A DNA stretch of 64,000 nt from Sphingomonas rubra (GTDB lineage Bacteria; Pseudomonadota; Alphaproteobacteria; Sphingomonadales; Sphingomonadaceae): positions 1 to 64,000 of the forward strand of contig NZ_FOXP01000008.1 of the NCBI RefSeq assembly GCF_900115745.1, in the 5' to 3' direction. Below, in pieces: positions 1-8,903 of this stretch; position 1 is the stretch's first letter; each line of letters begins with the position of its first letter. The notes under the pieces are model-generated. The model saw nothing but the letters and a program-made list of their open reading frames with translations. It was not told where the DNA came from and did not search any database. The position numbers and the translations under genes are program-made.

Positions 1-509
1 GCCTCCATCTTGGCGGCATGGATCAGGTCGGGGAACTTGATCGCGTCCTGGATGAAGAACACGGGGATGTTGTTGCCGACCAGGTCCCAATTGCCTTCGC
101 GCGTGTAGAATTTCACCGCGAAGCCGCGCACGTCGCGCGGCGTATCGATCGATCCCGCACCGCCGGCCACCGTGGAGAAGCGGACGAACACGTCGGTGCG
201 CTGGCCCTTCTTCTGGAACAGGTCGGCGACCGTGATGTCGGACAGGCTGTCGGTGCATTCGAAATAGCCGTGCGCGGCCGAGCCGCGGGCGTGGACGATC
301 CGCTCCGGGATACGCTCGTGATCGAAATGGTTGATCTTCTCGCGATAGACCTCGTCCTCCAGCAGCACGGGCCCGCGTGCGCCGACCTTGAGCTGGTTCT
401 GGTTGTCGCTGATCGGCGTGCCGTGGTTGGTCGTCAGGACGGGATGGTCAGCGTCCGTCCTCTGGTGCGTCTCACCGCCGTCGCCGGCATTCAGGGCGCT
501 ATCGGTCAT
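1..509 (-). CDS. katE: Large-subunit (KatE/HPII-like) catalase, 5' part
   Basis: This is the N-terminal part (about 169 residues) of a haem catalase that splits hydrogen peroxide into water and oxygen; the gene runs off the left edge of the window. The reverse strand shows the block [20 protein letters not shown], in which His73 is the expected distal haem histidine, and [14 protein letters not shown] with the catalytic Asn near residue 146. The N-terminal extension of about 30 residues and the sequence [14 protein letters not shown] resemble E. coli HPII rather than small-subunit catalases. ATG at 507-509 is preceded by a GAGGAAG ribosome binding site (513-519 on the plus strand). The C-terminal half, including the tyrosine haem ligand and any flavodoxin-like domain, cannot be seen. 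No OxyR or sigma-factor site was recognised in the 220-bp upstream gap. Confidence 0.95.
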   Translation of the reverse strand, partial: MTDSALNAGDGGETHQRTDADHPVLTTNHGTPISDNQNQLKVGARGPVLLEDEVYREKINHFDHERIPERIVHARGSAAHGYFECTDSLSDITVADLFQKKGQRTDVFVRFSTVAGGAGSIDTPRDVRGFAVKFYTREGNWDLVGNNIPVFFIQDAIKFPDLIHAAKME

Positions 510-732
510 GGTCTTCCTCGATTGGTTTGGCGGTTCGATCGCCCACCAGCACAATCCCTGAGCGAAGGATCGGGTTGCCGCATGCATACTGCCTACCTGT
601 CAGAAAGGACGCCTTCTGCGGCGGACTTGGATGAACCAGCGTCTGGAAGTGAGGAGCGCCAGGGACTCCAAGAAAGGCAAAAAGTGGGTCATTGCTCGCG
701 CGGTCGCGCGCACGCTGGACATCTCGATCGTA

Positions 733-1152
733 ATGAGCTTGCTGACGCGCGTGGACCGGCAGCCGACAATCATCCTTTTCGACGCCATGTGCGTGTTGTG
801 CAGCGCCAACGCGCAGTTCGTGCTGCGTCATGATCGGCGGCGGCGCTTCAAGCTGGCTTCCATGCAGGGCCGGATTGGTGCCGAGTTGTTTGCACGGCAC
901 GGCATCGACCCCTCGGACCCGGACACGATCCTGGTCGTCGATGGCGATCAGGTGCTGCAGAATTCCGATGCGGTGTTGGCGATCTACAGCGGGCTCGGCT
1001 GGCCCTGGCGGGCTGCAGGTTGGTTGCGAGCGGTGCCACGGGCGTTGCGCGATCCGCTATATCGGCTGGTGGCGCGCAACCGCTACCGCTTGTTCGGACG
1101 TCGCGAGACGTGCTGGCTGCCCAGTCCTGCAGATCGCGACCGAGTACTGTGA
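733..1152 (+). CDS. DUF393 / DCC-family thiol-disulfide oxidoreductase-like protein
   Basis: A 139-residue protein of the DUF393 (DCC) family. These are small thioredoxin-fold-like proteins of uncertain biochemical role, usually described as putative thiol-disulfide oxidoreductases. The signature is FDAMCVLC near residues 16-23, giving the D-x-x-C-x-x-C pair that names the family; the more common form is DGxCxxC, so the Gly is replaced by Ala-Met here. The frame is open back to ATG 631, but family length and the position of the motif favour ATG 733. No strong Shine-Dalgarno sequence precedes either start. The stop TGA overlaps the GTG start of the next gene (GTGA), so the two are very probably translated as a unit. 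In other bacteria DUF393 genes also often sit beside DUF4166 or saccharopine-dehydrogenase-like genes, which fits this pair. Confidence 0.8.
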   Translation: MSLLTRVDRQPTIILFDAMCVLCSANAQFVLRHDRRRRFKLASMQGRIGAELFARHGIDPSDPDTILVVDGDQVLQNSDAVLAIYSGLGWPWRAAGWLRAVPRALRDPLYRLVARNRYRLFGRRETCWLPSPADRDRVL

Positions 1153-2771
1153 GCGGGATACTGGTGCTGGGCGGCTATGGTGGCTTTGGCGGCCGGCTGT
1201 CGCGTCGACTGGCCGAAGCGGGGCACGAGGTCGTCGTGGCGGGACGTCGGCTCTCCGAAGCCACGCGCTTCTGCTCCGGCTTACCTGGCTGTCGACCGCT
1301 GGTTGCCGATCGGAACGGGGAACTGACAGCCCTGTTCGCGACAGAGCGTCCCGCGCTGGTCATTGATGCGGCAGGTCCTTTTCAGGACAGCGGTTACCGC
1401 GTGCCGAAGGCGTGCGCCGCGCTGAACATACCGTATCTCGACCTGGCTGACGACCGAGCATTTGTGTCAGGTATCGGCACTCTCCGCGCCGATGTCCCCA
1501 TGATCTCTGGGGCGTCGAGCGTACCGGCCTTGTCCGCGGCCGTGGCGCGCCATCTTGCCGCCGGTATGTCGCGCGTCACCGCCGTCGAAGCCGCGATCAG
1601 CGCGTCCAACCAGGCGGCAGCGGGCCGGTCCGTTGCGACGGCGATCCTGTCTTCGGTGGGGCAGCCAGTTCCCCTGAGGCGAGGCGGTCGCGCGAGTACG
1701 GGCTACGGCTGGCAGGACATGCGCCGGGAGCATTTTGATTTCGCGGACGGCACCTCGCTTGGTCGGCGCTGGGTAGCGATTGCCGATGTTCCCGACCTGA
1801 GTCTGTTGCCCAAGCGGATGGTCGGGCGTCCCGCAGTCACGTTTCGCGCGGGCACGGAGCTCGGCTTCCAGAACCTCGCGCTGTGGCTGGTGAGTTGGCC
1901 TGTTCGCTGGTTTGGCGTCTCACTCCGCCCGCTGGCGCGATGGCTGCTGCCGCTTCAGCGCCTTACGGCGGCGCTCGGCAGCGATCGTTCAGGCATGGTG
2001 GTCCGCGTGTTCGGCGTTGCTACTGGCCGCCGTGTCGAGCGGCGCTGGACGCTGATCGCCGAAAAGGGCGACGGGCCGGAAATCCCGACGCTCGCCGCCG
2101 CGATCCTGGCCGAGCGGATCCTCGCCGGTGCCTGCAGTCCCGGTCCTCGCGACGCCGGCGAGGCGCTCTCGATCGCTGACTTCCAGCCCGACTTCATGCG
2201 GTTGGCGATCCGGCACGAGACGCGGGAGATCGGCCAACCCGATCCGCTCTACCGGCAGGTCATGGGTAGCGAGTTCGACCGGCTTTGCCCTGCGGTGCGC
2301 GGGCTACATGACGTCCTGCGCGACGGAGGTGCGTCTGGCCATGCGACGGTGACACGCGGCGGTCATCCCGTCGCCCGGCTGATCGCCGCCGCCGTCGGCT
2401 TTCCGCCCGCAGGCGAGCATGCGCTGCACGTGTCCTTCTCGGAGCAGGACGGCGAGGAGACATGGACGCGCGATTTCGCCGGACGGCGGTTCCGCAGCCG
2501 CATGTCACAGCGTGGCCAAGAGTTGGTCGAGCGGTTCGGACCACTCCGCTTCCGCTTCGTGCTGATCCGCGAAGGACGGGGCCTACGCATGGTCATGCGG
2601 GGCTGGTCGTGCTTCGGGGTACCCCTGCCTTTAGCACTCGCACCTCGATCAGACGCGCGCGAGACGGAAGACGCGCAAGGCCGGTTCAGCTTCGACGTGC
2701 CGATCACGTTGCCACTGGTCGGACTTATCGTTCATTACCAAGGCTGGCTCACACCGCCGAACGGATCGTAA
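1149..2771 (+). CDS. Saccharopine dehydrogenase-like NAD(P)-binding protein with C-terminal DUF4166
   Basis: About 540 residues. The N-terminus carries a Rossmann fold: ILVLGGYGGFGGRLSRRLAE is the G-x-G-G-x-G dinucleotide loop, followed by VVVAGR. This matches the NADP-binding domain of saccharopine dehydrogenase-like oxidoreductases. From about residue 365 the sequence (LYRQVMGSEFDRLCPAVRGL through the terminal LIVHYQGWL) fits DUF4166, a domain often fused to such reductases. The substrate is unknown. GTG 1149 was chosen because it overlaps the preceding stop by four bases and sits six codons before the Rossmann strand; the open frame extends upstream to 1020, but that part is antiparallel noise over the DUF393 gene. 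The role is inferred only from domains. Confidence 0.85.
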   Translation: MSGILVLGGYGGFGGRLSRRLAEAGHEVVVAGRRLSEATRFCSGLPGCRPLVADRNGELTALFATERPALVIDAAGPFQDSGYRVPKACAALNIPYLDLADDRAFVSGIGTLRADVPMISGASSVPALSAAVARHLAAGMSRVTAVEAAISASNQAAAGRSVATAILSSVGQPVPLRRGGRASTGYGWQDMRREHFDFADGTSLGRRWVAIADVPDLSLLPKRMVGRPAVTFRAGTELGFQNLALWLVSWPVRWFGVSLRPLARWLLPLQRLTAALGSDRSGMVVRVFGVATGRRVERRWTLIAEKGDGPEIPTLAAAILAERILAGACSPGPRDAGEALSIADFQPDFMRLAIRHETREIGQPDPLYRQVMGSEFDRLCPAVRGLHDVLRDGGASGHATVTRGGHPVARLIAAAVGFPPAGEHALHVSFSEQDGEETWTRDFAGRRFRSRMSQRGQELVERFGPLRFRFVLIREGRGLRMVMRGWSCFGVPLPLALAPRSDARETEDAQGRFSFDVPITLPLVGLIVHYQGWLTPPNGS

Positions 2772-2911
2772 AAGGTCGACCACTCAGCAGGTATGCGCCA
2801 CATCCAAGCCGCAGGCCCGCCAGATTGTTGAACGAATGATAGAAATTTGGAAGGTGAGCGGCAGCGCTCAGCGGCCGCCTTTGGGTCTAATCGATTGTGG
2901 CACCATCACCG

Positions 2912-3271
2912 TCATTGATGGCGGAGGGTCTTCTCGAAGCCTTCGTTCGCCTTCGTCATCTTGGCTAGCTTCCGCAGATAGGTGCGGACATGCCGTTCGA
3001 ACCGGACTTCGTCATTGAGCCCAGTTAGGGGATATTCGTCCTGGCCGATCAACTCCTTGAGACGGGCGGCGAAAGCGGCCTGATCGTTCGTGCAATTGGC
3101 GCTTTGCAGCGCGCGGCACGCCCATTCCTCGGCCGCAGCCTTGTCAAAATCATCCCGGGCGTCATAGCCGCGCCTGTCCGCCGCTGCTTGATCCAGCCTT
3201 GACGCTTCGCAACGGCGATCAAGCCACGTTCGCACCAATGCCGCATCCCAGGGTTTCACCTTGTCCGTCAT
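2912..3271 (-). CDS. Hypothetical protein, 119 aa
   Basis: I do not recognise this protein. It begins MTDKVKPWDAALVRTWLDRR and is rich in Ala, Arg, Asp and Lys, with no signal peptide and no membrane segment; it should be soluble and mostly helical. The start ATG (3269-3271) has a good GAGGAA ribosome binding site six bases upstream, which supports a real gene. The frame is open for a further 90 codons upstream, but without a plausible start. It is divergent from the HNH gene at 3379, about 107 bp away, so the two may share a control region. Two cysteines are present but no metal-binding pattern. Confidence 0.6.
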   Translation of the reverse strand: MTDKVKPWDAALVRTWLDRRCEASRLDQAAADRRGYDARDDFDKAAAEEWACRALQSANCTNDQAAFAARLKELIGQDEYPLTGLNDEVRFERHVRTYLRKLAKMTKANEGFEKTLRHQ

Positions 3272-3378
3272 GGTTATTCCTCGATCATGCCGCGGCGCTG
3301 GACCCTTGGCAGCTTTCAATATGATCCGGCTGTTCGCTTCGCTACAGGCGGCGGCAATCGAGGCAATTAGATTGAGCA

Positions 3379-3714
3379 ATGGCCAGACGTTCGAAGCATG
3401 ATCCCTACGATCATCTCCCGCAGAAAGACGATGCCGCGGCTGAGCCGGTGCCATGCTGGCTGTGCGGCCGGCCGACCGGCAAGACGATCGTCTGGCACCA
3501 TCCCATCCCGAAGAGCCGCGGTGGGCGCGACGTCGTGCCAATGCATTCGATCTGCCAGCAGACGCTTACCGCCAATTTCACCAATTCCGAACTCCAGCGC
3601 CATGGCATGGAAGTGGCGGGCCTGCTGGACAACGCTAACGTCCGCAGATTCGTGGACTGGGTCGCGAAGAAGGATCCGGACTTCACCGCAACCATCACGA
3701 AGAAGCAGCGCTGA
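3379..3714 (+). CDS. HNH endonuclease-like protein
   Basis: A 111-residue protein with an HNH-type core: a knuckle CWLCGRPTG at about residues 26-34, then WHHPIPKSRGGRD (about 39-51), in which the first His of the HH pair would be the general base. The second zinc knuckle normally present in CxxC...CxxC HNH proteins is reduced to a single Cys (HSICQQT). Sphingomonads carry many similar chromosomal proteins whose target is unknown; a repair or modification-linked nuclease is possible. It is not next to a methylase or phage gene. The start at ATG 3379 has a weak ribosome binding site. Confidence 0.75.
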   Translation: MARRSKHDPYDHLPQKDDAAAEPVPCWLCGRPTGKTIVWHHPIPKSRGGRDVVPMHSICQQTLTANFTNSELQRHGMEVAGLLDNANVRRFVDWVAKKDPDFTATITKKQR

Positions 3715-3834
3715 TTACTTCCTTCTGGCCGAGCCTCTGCATCCCTGTCACGCGCTCGGCATCGCGATGATCCTTAGCGGGATCGTGCTTGCCTGGGTGC
3801 TCGATCGTGCAGGCGGAACAGAAGGTACGGCCCG

Positions 3835-5133
3835 ATGAGCCTGGGTCCGCCCCGCCATGTCGGTCTCGATTTCGGGACGACCAACAGCGTCGCCGCGCTG
3901 GCCGACGCCGACACCGCACCGCCACGGCTGATGACGTTCGACGGCCCCGCCGGCCTCACCGACGTGTTCCGCTCGGCGCTGTGCTTCTGGCAGGACGATG
4001 CAATCCGCGGCGGCCTTGCCGTGGCGGCAGGCCCTGCCGCAATCCACGAATATCTGGAATATCCGGATGGCAGCCGTTTCCTACAGTCGTTCAAGTCGGT
4101 CGCGGCGAGCCCACTATTCGAGAGCGCACCGGTGTTCGCCCGACGTTATCGCTTCGAGGAGCTGGGACGTCTGTTCCTTGAGCAGCTGGCAGCGCAGGCA
4201 GGCGGTCGGCTCGATCGGCTCGACCGCGTAGTCGTCGGGCGGCCCGTCCATTATGCCGGGGCACGTGCCGATGCGGAGCTGGCGAGACAGCGCTACGACG
4301 CAATGTTCTCGGGCTTCGCGGACGAGGTGCATTACGTATACGAGCCGCTGGCTGCGGCGTTCAGCTATGCCTCGCACCTGACCGAGCCGGCGATGATCCT
4401 GGTAGCCGACTTCGGCGGGGGCACCAGCGACTTCTCGGTCGTACGGGTCGAGGCACCCGGCACTCCGAAACGATGCCGACCACTCGGCCATGCCGGCGTC
4501 GGACTTGCGGGCGACCGGTTCGACCAGCGGATCGTGGACAGGCTGGTGCTGCCGATGCTCGGCAAGGGCGGCCGATATCGCTCTTTCGACAAGGTGCTGG
4601 AAATACCCGGCGGCTATTTCGCCGAGTTCGGCGACTGGTCCAGGCTGGCCATGATGCGCAACCGGCGCACGCTGGACGAACTGGAGCGGCTGCGTCGTGC
4701 CGCGCTCGACCCGGACGCGATCGGGCGCATGATCGCGATGATTGAGAACGAACTCGGCTTTCCACTGTACGATGCGGTCGGGCGGCTCAAGCGGACGCTC
4801 TCTGAGCAGGACGGCGCCACCTTCCGCTTTTCGGGCGCAGGTGTCGAGATCGAGGCGGACGTCACGCGCGGAGAGTTCGAGCGCTGGATCGCCGAGGACG
4901 TCGCCCGCATGGCCGCGGCCGTGGACGCGGCCATGATCGCCGCCAACGTCGGCGAGCCCGACATCGATCGGGTGTTCCTCACCGGTGGCACGTCGCTGGT
5001 GCCGCTGGTGCGTGCACTGTTCACCCGGCGTTTCGGCGTGGAGCGGATCGCATCGGGTGGCGAGCTGACCTCGATTGCGCACGGGCTCGCGCTGATTGCG
5101 CAGGAAGAGGATATGTCGGGATGGGCATCGTAA
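3835..5133 (+). CDS. Hsp70-family protein, YegD-like
   Basis: A 432-residue actin-like ATPase of the Hsp70 superfamily. The phosphate-1 motif LDFGTTNSVAAL lies at residues 11-22, phosphate-2 (VADFGGGTSDFSVV) near residue 190, and the adenosine motif (VFLTGGTSLVPLV) near residue 381. The length and the absence of the roughly 200-residue substrate-binding and lid regions of DnaK place it with YegD, a nucleotide-binding-domain-only relative whose cellular role is unsettled. It overlaps the downstream nucleosidase-like gene by 13 bases. The start ATG 3835 has GAAGG nine bases upstream. Confidence 0.9.
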   Translation: MSLGPPRHVGLDFGTTNSVAALADADTAPPRLMTFDGPAGLTDVFRSALCFWQDDAIRGGLAVAAGPAAIHEYLEYPDGSRFLQSFKSVAASPLFESAPVFARRYRFEELGRLFLEQLAAQAGGRLDRLDRVVVGRPVHYAGARADAELARQRYDAMFSGFADEVHYVYEPLAAAFSYASHLTEPAMILVADFGGGTSDFSVVRVEAPGTPKRCRPLGHAGVGLAGDRFDQRIVDRLVLPMLGKGGRYRSFDKVLEIPGGYFAEFGDWSRLAMMRNRRTLDELERLRRAALDPDAIGRMIAMIENELGFPLYDAVGRLKRTLSEQDGATFRFSGAGVEIEADVTRGEFERWIAEDVARMAAAVDAAMIAANVGEPDIDRVFLTGGTSLVPLVRALFTRRFGVERIASGGELTSIAHGLALIAQEEDMSGWAS

Positions 5134-5786
5134 TCGGTAACCCGCTCACGGATCGATCGGCGGGTAGCCGGCACGTCCTGTTCGTGATGGCGACCGATCA
5201 CGAGTATCGCGAGAAGCTGCGCGCACGGATCAACCCGCTGATCACCGGCGTGGGTCCGGTGGAGGCGGCGATCGGCACGACGATCCGCCTCGAACAGCTC
5301 CGGGCGGCGGGCGAGTTGCCGGATCTCGTGGTTTCGCTCGGCTCGGCCGGCTCGCGTCGCTGCGAACTCGGCGGCGTGTACCAGATCGGATCCGTGTCGT
5401 GGCGCGACATCGACGCTTCGCCGCTCGGCTTCCCGCCGGGTGTGACGCCGTTCGCCGATCATCCCCCGGTCATCAGCCTGCCGACGCCGCTCGCCGGCGT
5501 GCCGTGCGCCACCCTCTCGACCGGCAGCGACATCGTTGCGGGCGACCGTTACGCGACCATCGACGCCGACCTGGTCGACATGGAAACCTTCGCCGTGCTG
5601 CGCGCCTGCCAGCGGTTCGGCGTGTCGATGATCGGACTTCGCGGCGTCTCCGACGGTCCGGGTAAGCTCGATGGCGTGAGCGGGTGGACGGAACTCCTGC
5701 CGCTGCTGGACGAGCGGTTGGCGGCAGTGGTGGACCGCCTGATCCTCTCGCAAGCGCCGACACGAAGATCGCCACCTACATCGTAA
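5121..5786 (+). CDS. mtnN: 5'-methylthioadenosine/S-adenosylhomocysteine nucleosidase-like protein
   Basis: A 221-residue member of the purine nucleoside phosphorylase/MTAN superfamily, predicted to cleave the glycosidic bond of methylthioadenosine and S-adenosylhomocysteine. Visible active-site elements are Glu28 in TDHEYREKL, the Gly-rich strand SLGSAGSRR, Glu in VDMETFAVLRAC (about residue 155) and the acid Asp in GVSDGPGK (about residue 179), in the order found in E. coli MtnN. ATG 5121 lies inside the 3' end of the yegD-like gene, a 13-base overlap, so the two are co-transcribed. Substrate choice within the superfamily cannot be settled from motifs alone. Confidence 0.85.
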   Translation: MGIVIGNPLTDRSAGSRHVLFVMATDHEYREKLRARINPLITGVGPVEAAIGTTIRLEQLRAAGELPDLVVSLGSAGSRRCELGGVYQIGSVSWRDIDASPLGFPPGVTPFADHPPVISLPTPLAGVPCATLSTGSDIVAGDRYATIDADLVDMETFAVLRACQRFGVSMIGLRGVSDGPGKLDGVSGWTELLPLLDERLAAVVDRLILSQAPTRRSPPTS

Positions 5787-6117
5787 CGCAACTCACCTGA
5801 ATGAACGGACGTCCGAAGCTGAGAGCCGGAAGCAGCACTCCCAATGTCGGAAAGTGGGTCTGACCAGCCATGGCCAGCTGACCAGAATATGACGCCTAAA
5901 AGTATCACATTCTTAGCGGCCGCGTACTGACGCCCCCGTGTAATTGAGCGTCCGGTTTAAAAAACCAACAGAAACGCTGATGATGACCGGATCTGGGTCC
6001 AGTCAGACGATCGATTGCCGAACCAGCATATTAGCGATCTCATACATCCGGCGTGATGCCGAAGGTCGCCAGATGGTTGTTAGTGACACAATCCCCTTCT
6101 CCAGTAGAGCAGTACCG
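5787..6117. other. Intergenic region upstream of efflux operon
   Basis: This 331-bp gap is more AT-rich than its neighbours around 5880-6060 and presumably holds the promoter of the efflux operon. The reading frame of the MFS gene stays open back to 5944, but the extension has no family similarity. No regulator gene and no convincing operator was found; a short GGTTT/AAACC inverted repeat at about 5956-5968 is too small to interpret. Confidence 0.5.
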
Positions 6118-7770
6118 ATGTCGCTCCGCGCTCGCCTCAGCCGCTTTCTCGCCGAGGAGGACTGGGTCTATGCCGCGCACGAGGCGCCGCAGATGCCCGG
6201 TTCGCCGGGTTCTCCCGACCATCCGCCCACGCGGCGGTTCGCCTATGCGCTGGTCGGCGTGCTGCTGGGGCTGACCGCAGGGTTCGGCAACGCGCTTGTT
6301 GCGGTGAACACGACTACACTGGGCGGCGCGCTGGGGCTCGACACGGTCCAGATCGCATGGCTGCCGACCGTCTATGTGATGACCAACGTCAGCATCAATC
6401 TCCTCCTTATCAAGTTTCGCCAGCAGTTCGGCCTCCGTCCCTTTGCGCTGATCTTCGTCGGACTCTACGTCGTGCTAACCCTCGCCCATTTGTTCGCGCA
6501 CGATTTCTCCACCGCGATCCTGGTGCGCGCCGGCAGCGGCATGGCGGCGGCGCCGCTGTCGACCTTCGCGCTCTACTACATCATGCAGGCAGTGCCGCCC
6601 GCGGCACGGCTGCGCGGCGTGGTGCTGGGAATCGGCGTGCCGCAATGCGCGACCCCGCTCGCGCGGCTGTTCTCGCCCGATCTCCTCGCGATGGGCCAGT
6701 GGCGGACGCTCTACCTGTTCGAACTCGGGCTCGCGATCCTCAGCCTCGCCGCGGTGCTCGCCTTCCGGCTGCCGCCGACGGTCAAGCGCCCTGCGTTCGA
6801 GCCGCTGGATTTCATCACCTTCGTGCTGTTCGCGGGCAGCACTGCATTGTTCGCGGCGGTGCTGGGCCTCGGCCGCGTCGTGTGGTGGACCGAGGCGGCG
6901 TGGATCGGCTGGGCGCTCCTGGCCGCGATCCCGATGCTGGGGGCGGCGCTCCTGATCGAAAGCGCACGCGCCAACCCGCTTCTCAACATCCGCTGGCTGG
7001 CGAGCGCCGACATCGTCCGCTTCGCGATCGTCACGGTGATGGCACGGATCGTCTTGTCCGAGCAAACGGTGGGAGCGATCGGGCTTCTTACCGCGCTCGG
7101 CCAGACCAACGACCAGCTCCAGACGCTGTTCGCGATCGTCGCGGTCGCCTCGCTCGCCGGGGTGGTGGCGAGCGCGGCGACGCTCGACGTCGCGCGGCCC
7201 GCGCATCCGGTGATGCTTGCGGTCGGCCTCGTCGCGGTCGCCGCCTGGGCCGACAGCTACGCGACCAGCCTGACCCGCGCGCCGCAGCTCTACTGGACCC
7301 AGGCATTGATCGCGTTCGCCACGACCTTCTTCCTGGGTCCTGCGCTCCTTTTCGGGCTGACCCGCGCGCTAAAGGAAGGCACCGGACACATCATCAGCTT
7401 CATCGCGTTGTTCGGGATCATCAACTCCCTGGGCGGGCTCGGCGGCAGCGCCTTGCTCGGCACCTACCAGGTGGTCCGCGAGAAGGAGAACAGCGCCGCG
7501 CTGGTCCAAGCGATCGAGCCGACCAACCCGATTGTCCAGGCGAGGCTCCAGGCGGGGGCGGCGGGCGTCGGGCGGGTCGTCGGCGATCCTGCCTATCGCG
7601 CGGCGGAGGGCGGTGCGCTCCTGTCGCAGGCGGCAACGCGCGAGGCGAACGTCATTGCCTATGGCGACGTGTTCCGCCTCGTCGCGTTGCTCGCGGGCCT
7701 GACCTTCGCCTATCTGGCCGCACTGCTCGCGCGCCGGGCGTACCGGGGGCGGCGGGGAGAGCTTGCATGA
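6118..7770 (+). CDS. MFS efflux transporter, DHA2 (EmrB-like) family
   Basis: An inner-membrane drug/proton antiporter of 550 residues with about 14 predicted membrane segments, the size and topology of the DHA2 (EmrB/QacA) group. Segments are recognisable from residue 41 (FAYALVGVLLGLTAGFGNAL) to the last helix near residue 530. EmrB-type transporters pass substrates to a periplasmic adaptor and an outer-membrane channel, and exactly those two genes follow. ATG 6118 begins MSLRARLSRFLAEED, a cytosolic N-terminus of normal length. The stop overlaps the next start as ATGA. The substrate is unknown. Confidence 0.92.
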   Translation: MSLRARLSRFLAEEDWVYAAHEAPQMPGSPGSPDHPPTRRFAYALVGVLLGLTAGFGNALVAVNTTTLGGALGLDTVQIAWLPTVYVMTNVSINLLLIKFRQQFGLRPFALIFVGLYVVLTLAHLFAHDFSTAILVRAGSGMAAAPLSTFALYYIMQAVPPAARLRGVVLGIGVPQCATPLARLFSPDLLAMGQWRTLYLFELGLAILSLAAVLAFRLPPTVKRPAFEPLDFITFVLFAGSTALFAAVLGLGRVVWWTEAAWIGWALLAAIPMLGAALLIESARANPLLNIRWLASADIVRFAIVTVMARIVLSEQTVGAIGLLTALGQTNDQLQTLFAIVAVASLAGVVASAATLDVARPAHPVMLAVGLVAVAAWADSYATSLTRAPQLYWTQALIAFATTFFLGPALLFGLTRALKEGTGHIISFIALFGIINSLGGLGGSALLGTYQVVREKENSAALVQAIEPTNPIVQARLQAGAAGVGRVVGDPAYRAAEGGALLSQAATREANVIAYGDVFRLVALLAGLTFAYLAALLARRAYRGRRGELA

Positions 7771-8903
7771 CCGATCCGAGATCACCGGTGGCCGCCGGCC
7801 CCATTTCCGAGGAGAAGCTGGCCGACGATGCCCCACTGCCGCCTGCCGGCTCCGGCTGGCGTCCGCCCCCGCTGTCGGCGCGCGCGGTGCTGGTCATCGC
7901 GATGCTCGTGCTCGCCGGCGTCGCGGCGGTGATGGCGGCGTGGCGGATCGGACCGTTCGCGACCGCGGTGGAAACCACCGACAACGCCTATGTTCGCGGC
8001 AGGGTGACGGTGATCGCGCCGCAGGTGTCAGGCTACGTCACCCGCGTCCTTGTTGCCGACTTCGCCACCGTCAAGGTCGGGCAGCCCCTGGTCGAGGTCG
8101 ACCGCCGTATCTACGCGCAACGGGTCGAACAGGCCCAAGCGCAGGTGGCCGCGCAGGCCGCGACCCTCGCCAACAGCCGCCAGCAGGCGGCAAGCCGCGC
8201 CGCGAGCTTTGGCGCGCAAGGTGCCGCTGTCGCCAATGCCGAGGCACAGCTGATGCGCGCTCGCGCCGACATGGCGCGGGTCGAGGACCTCGTCAGCGAC
8301 GGCTCGGTTTCCCTGCGCGAGCGCGACCAGACCCGCGCCGCGCTGCGCCAGGCCGAGGCGGGGGTGGCACAGGCGCGCGCGGCGCGCGAGATCGCTCGGC
8401 AGGATATCCGCACCGTCGAGGTCGGGCGCGGCGGTCAGCAGGCGGGCGTGTCCGGGGCAGAGGCAACGCTGAGGCTCGCACGGATCGACCTCGCCAACAC
8501 GGTCATACGCGCACCCGAGGCGGGGCGGCTGAGCGAGGTAGGCGTGCGCGTCGGCCAGTACGTCACCGCCGGGTCGCAGCTCCTGTTCCTGGTCCCGCCC
8601 GACATATGGGTGATCGCCAACTACAAGGAGGCGCAGACCGCGCGCATCGCGGTCGGGCAGCGGGCGAGCTTCACCGTCGACGGGCTTGGCGGTGAGCGGC
8701 TCACGGCAAGAGTCGAGCGCATCTCGCCCGCCGCCGGGAGCGAGTTTGCGGTGCTGAAATCCGACAACGCCACTGGCAACTTCACCAAGGTCGCGCAGCG
8801 GATCGCGGTGCGCCTGCGCATTGACCCCGGCCAGCCGCTCGCGGCACGCCTCAGGCCGGGCATGTCGGTGGTGGCCAAGGTCGACACCGCGGATGCGCGA
8901 TGA
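7767..8903 (+). CDS. HlyD/EmrA-family membrane fusion protein
   Basis: A 378-residue periplasmic adaptor. One N-terminal membrane anchor (about residues 32-55, LVIAMLVLAGVAAVMAAW) is followed by the biotinyl-lipoyl half-domain with ETTDNAYVRG, which is typical of EmrA and FarA. A long Ala/Gln/Arg coiled-coil hairpin follows (about residues 110-220), then the second lipoyl half (TVIRAPEAGRLSEVGV) and a beta-barrel domain. It should bridge the MFS pump and the outer-membrane factor. It overlaps both neighbours by four bases (ATGA on each side), so all three proteins should be made in step. Confidence 0.95.
   Translation: MTDPRSPVAAGPISEEKLADDAPLPPAGSGWRPPPLSARAVLVIAMLVLAGVAAVMAAWRIGPFATAVETTDNAYVRGRVTVIAPQVSGYVTRVLVADFATVKVGQPLVEVDRRIYAQRVEQAQAQVAAQAATLANSRQQAASRAASFGAQGAAVANAEAQLMRARADMARVEDLVSDGSVSLRERDQTRAALRQAEAGVAQARAAREIARQDIRTVEVGRGGQQAGVSGAEATLRLARIDLANTVIRAPEAGRLSEVGVRVGQYVTAGSQLLFLVPPDIWVIANYKEAQTARIAVGQRASFTVDGLGGERLTARVERISPAAGSEFAVLKSDNATGNFTKVAQRIAVRLRIDPGQPLAARLRPGMSVVAKVDTADAR

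Noticed and set aside
5956..5968. Short GGTTT/AAACC inverted repeat before the efflux operon
   Set aside because: A five-base arm in an AT-rich stretch is expected by chance.
6357..7766. Upstream extension of the membrane fusion protein frame
   Set aside because: The frame is open through the whole MFS gene, but the ATG at 7767 overlaps the MFS stop and gives a normal HlyD N-terminus.
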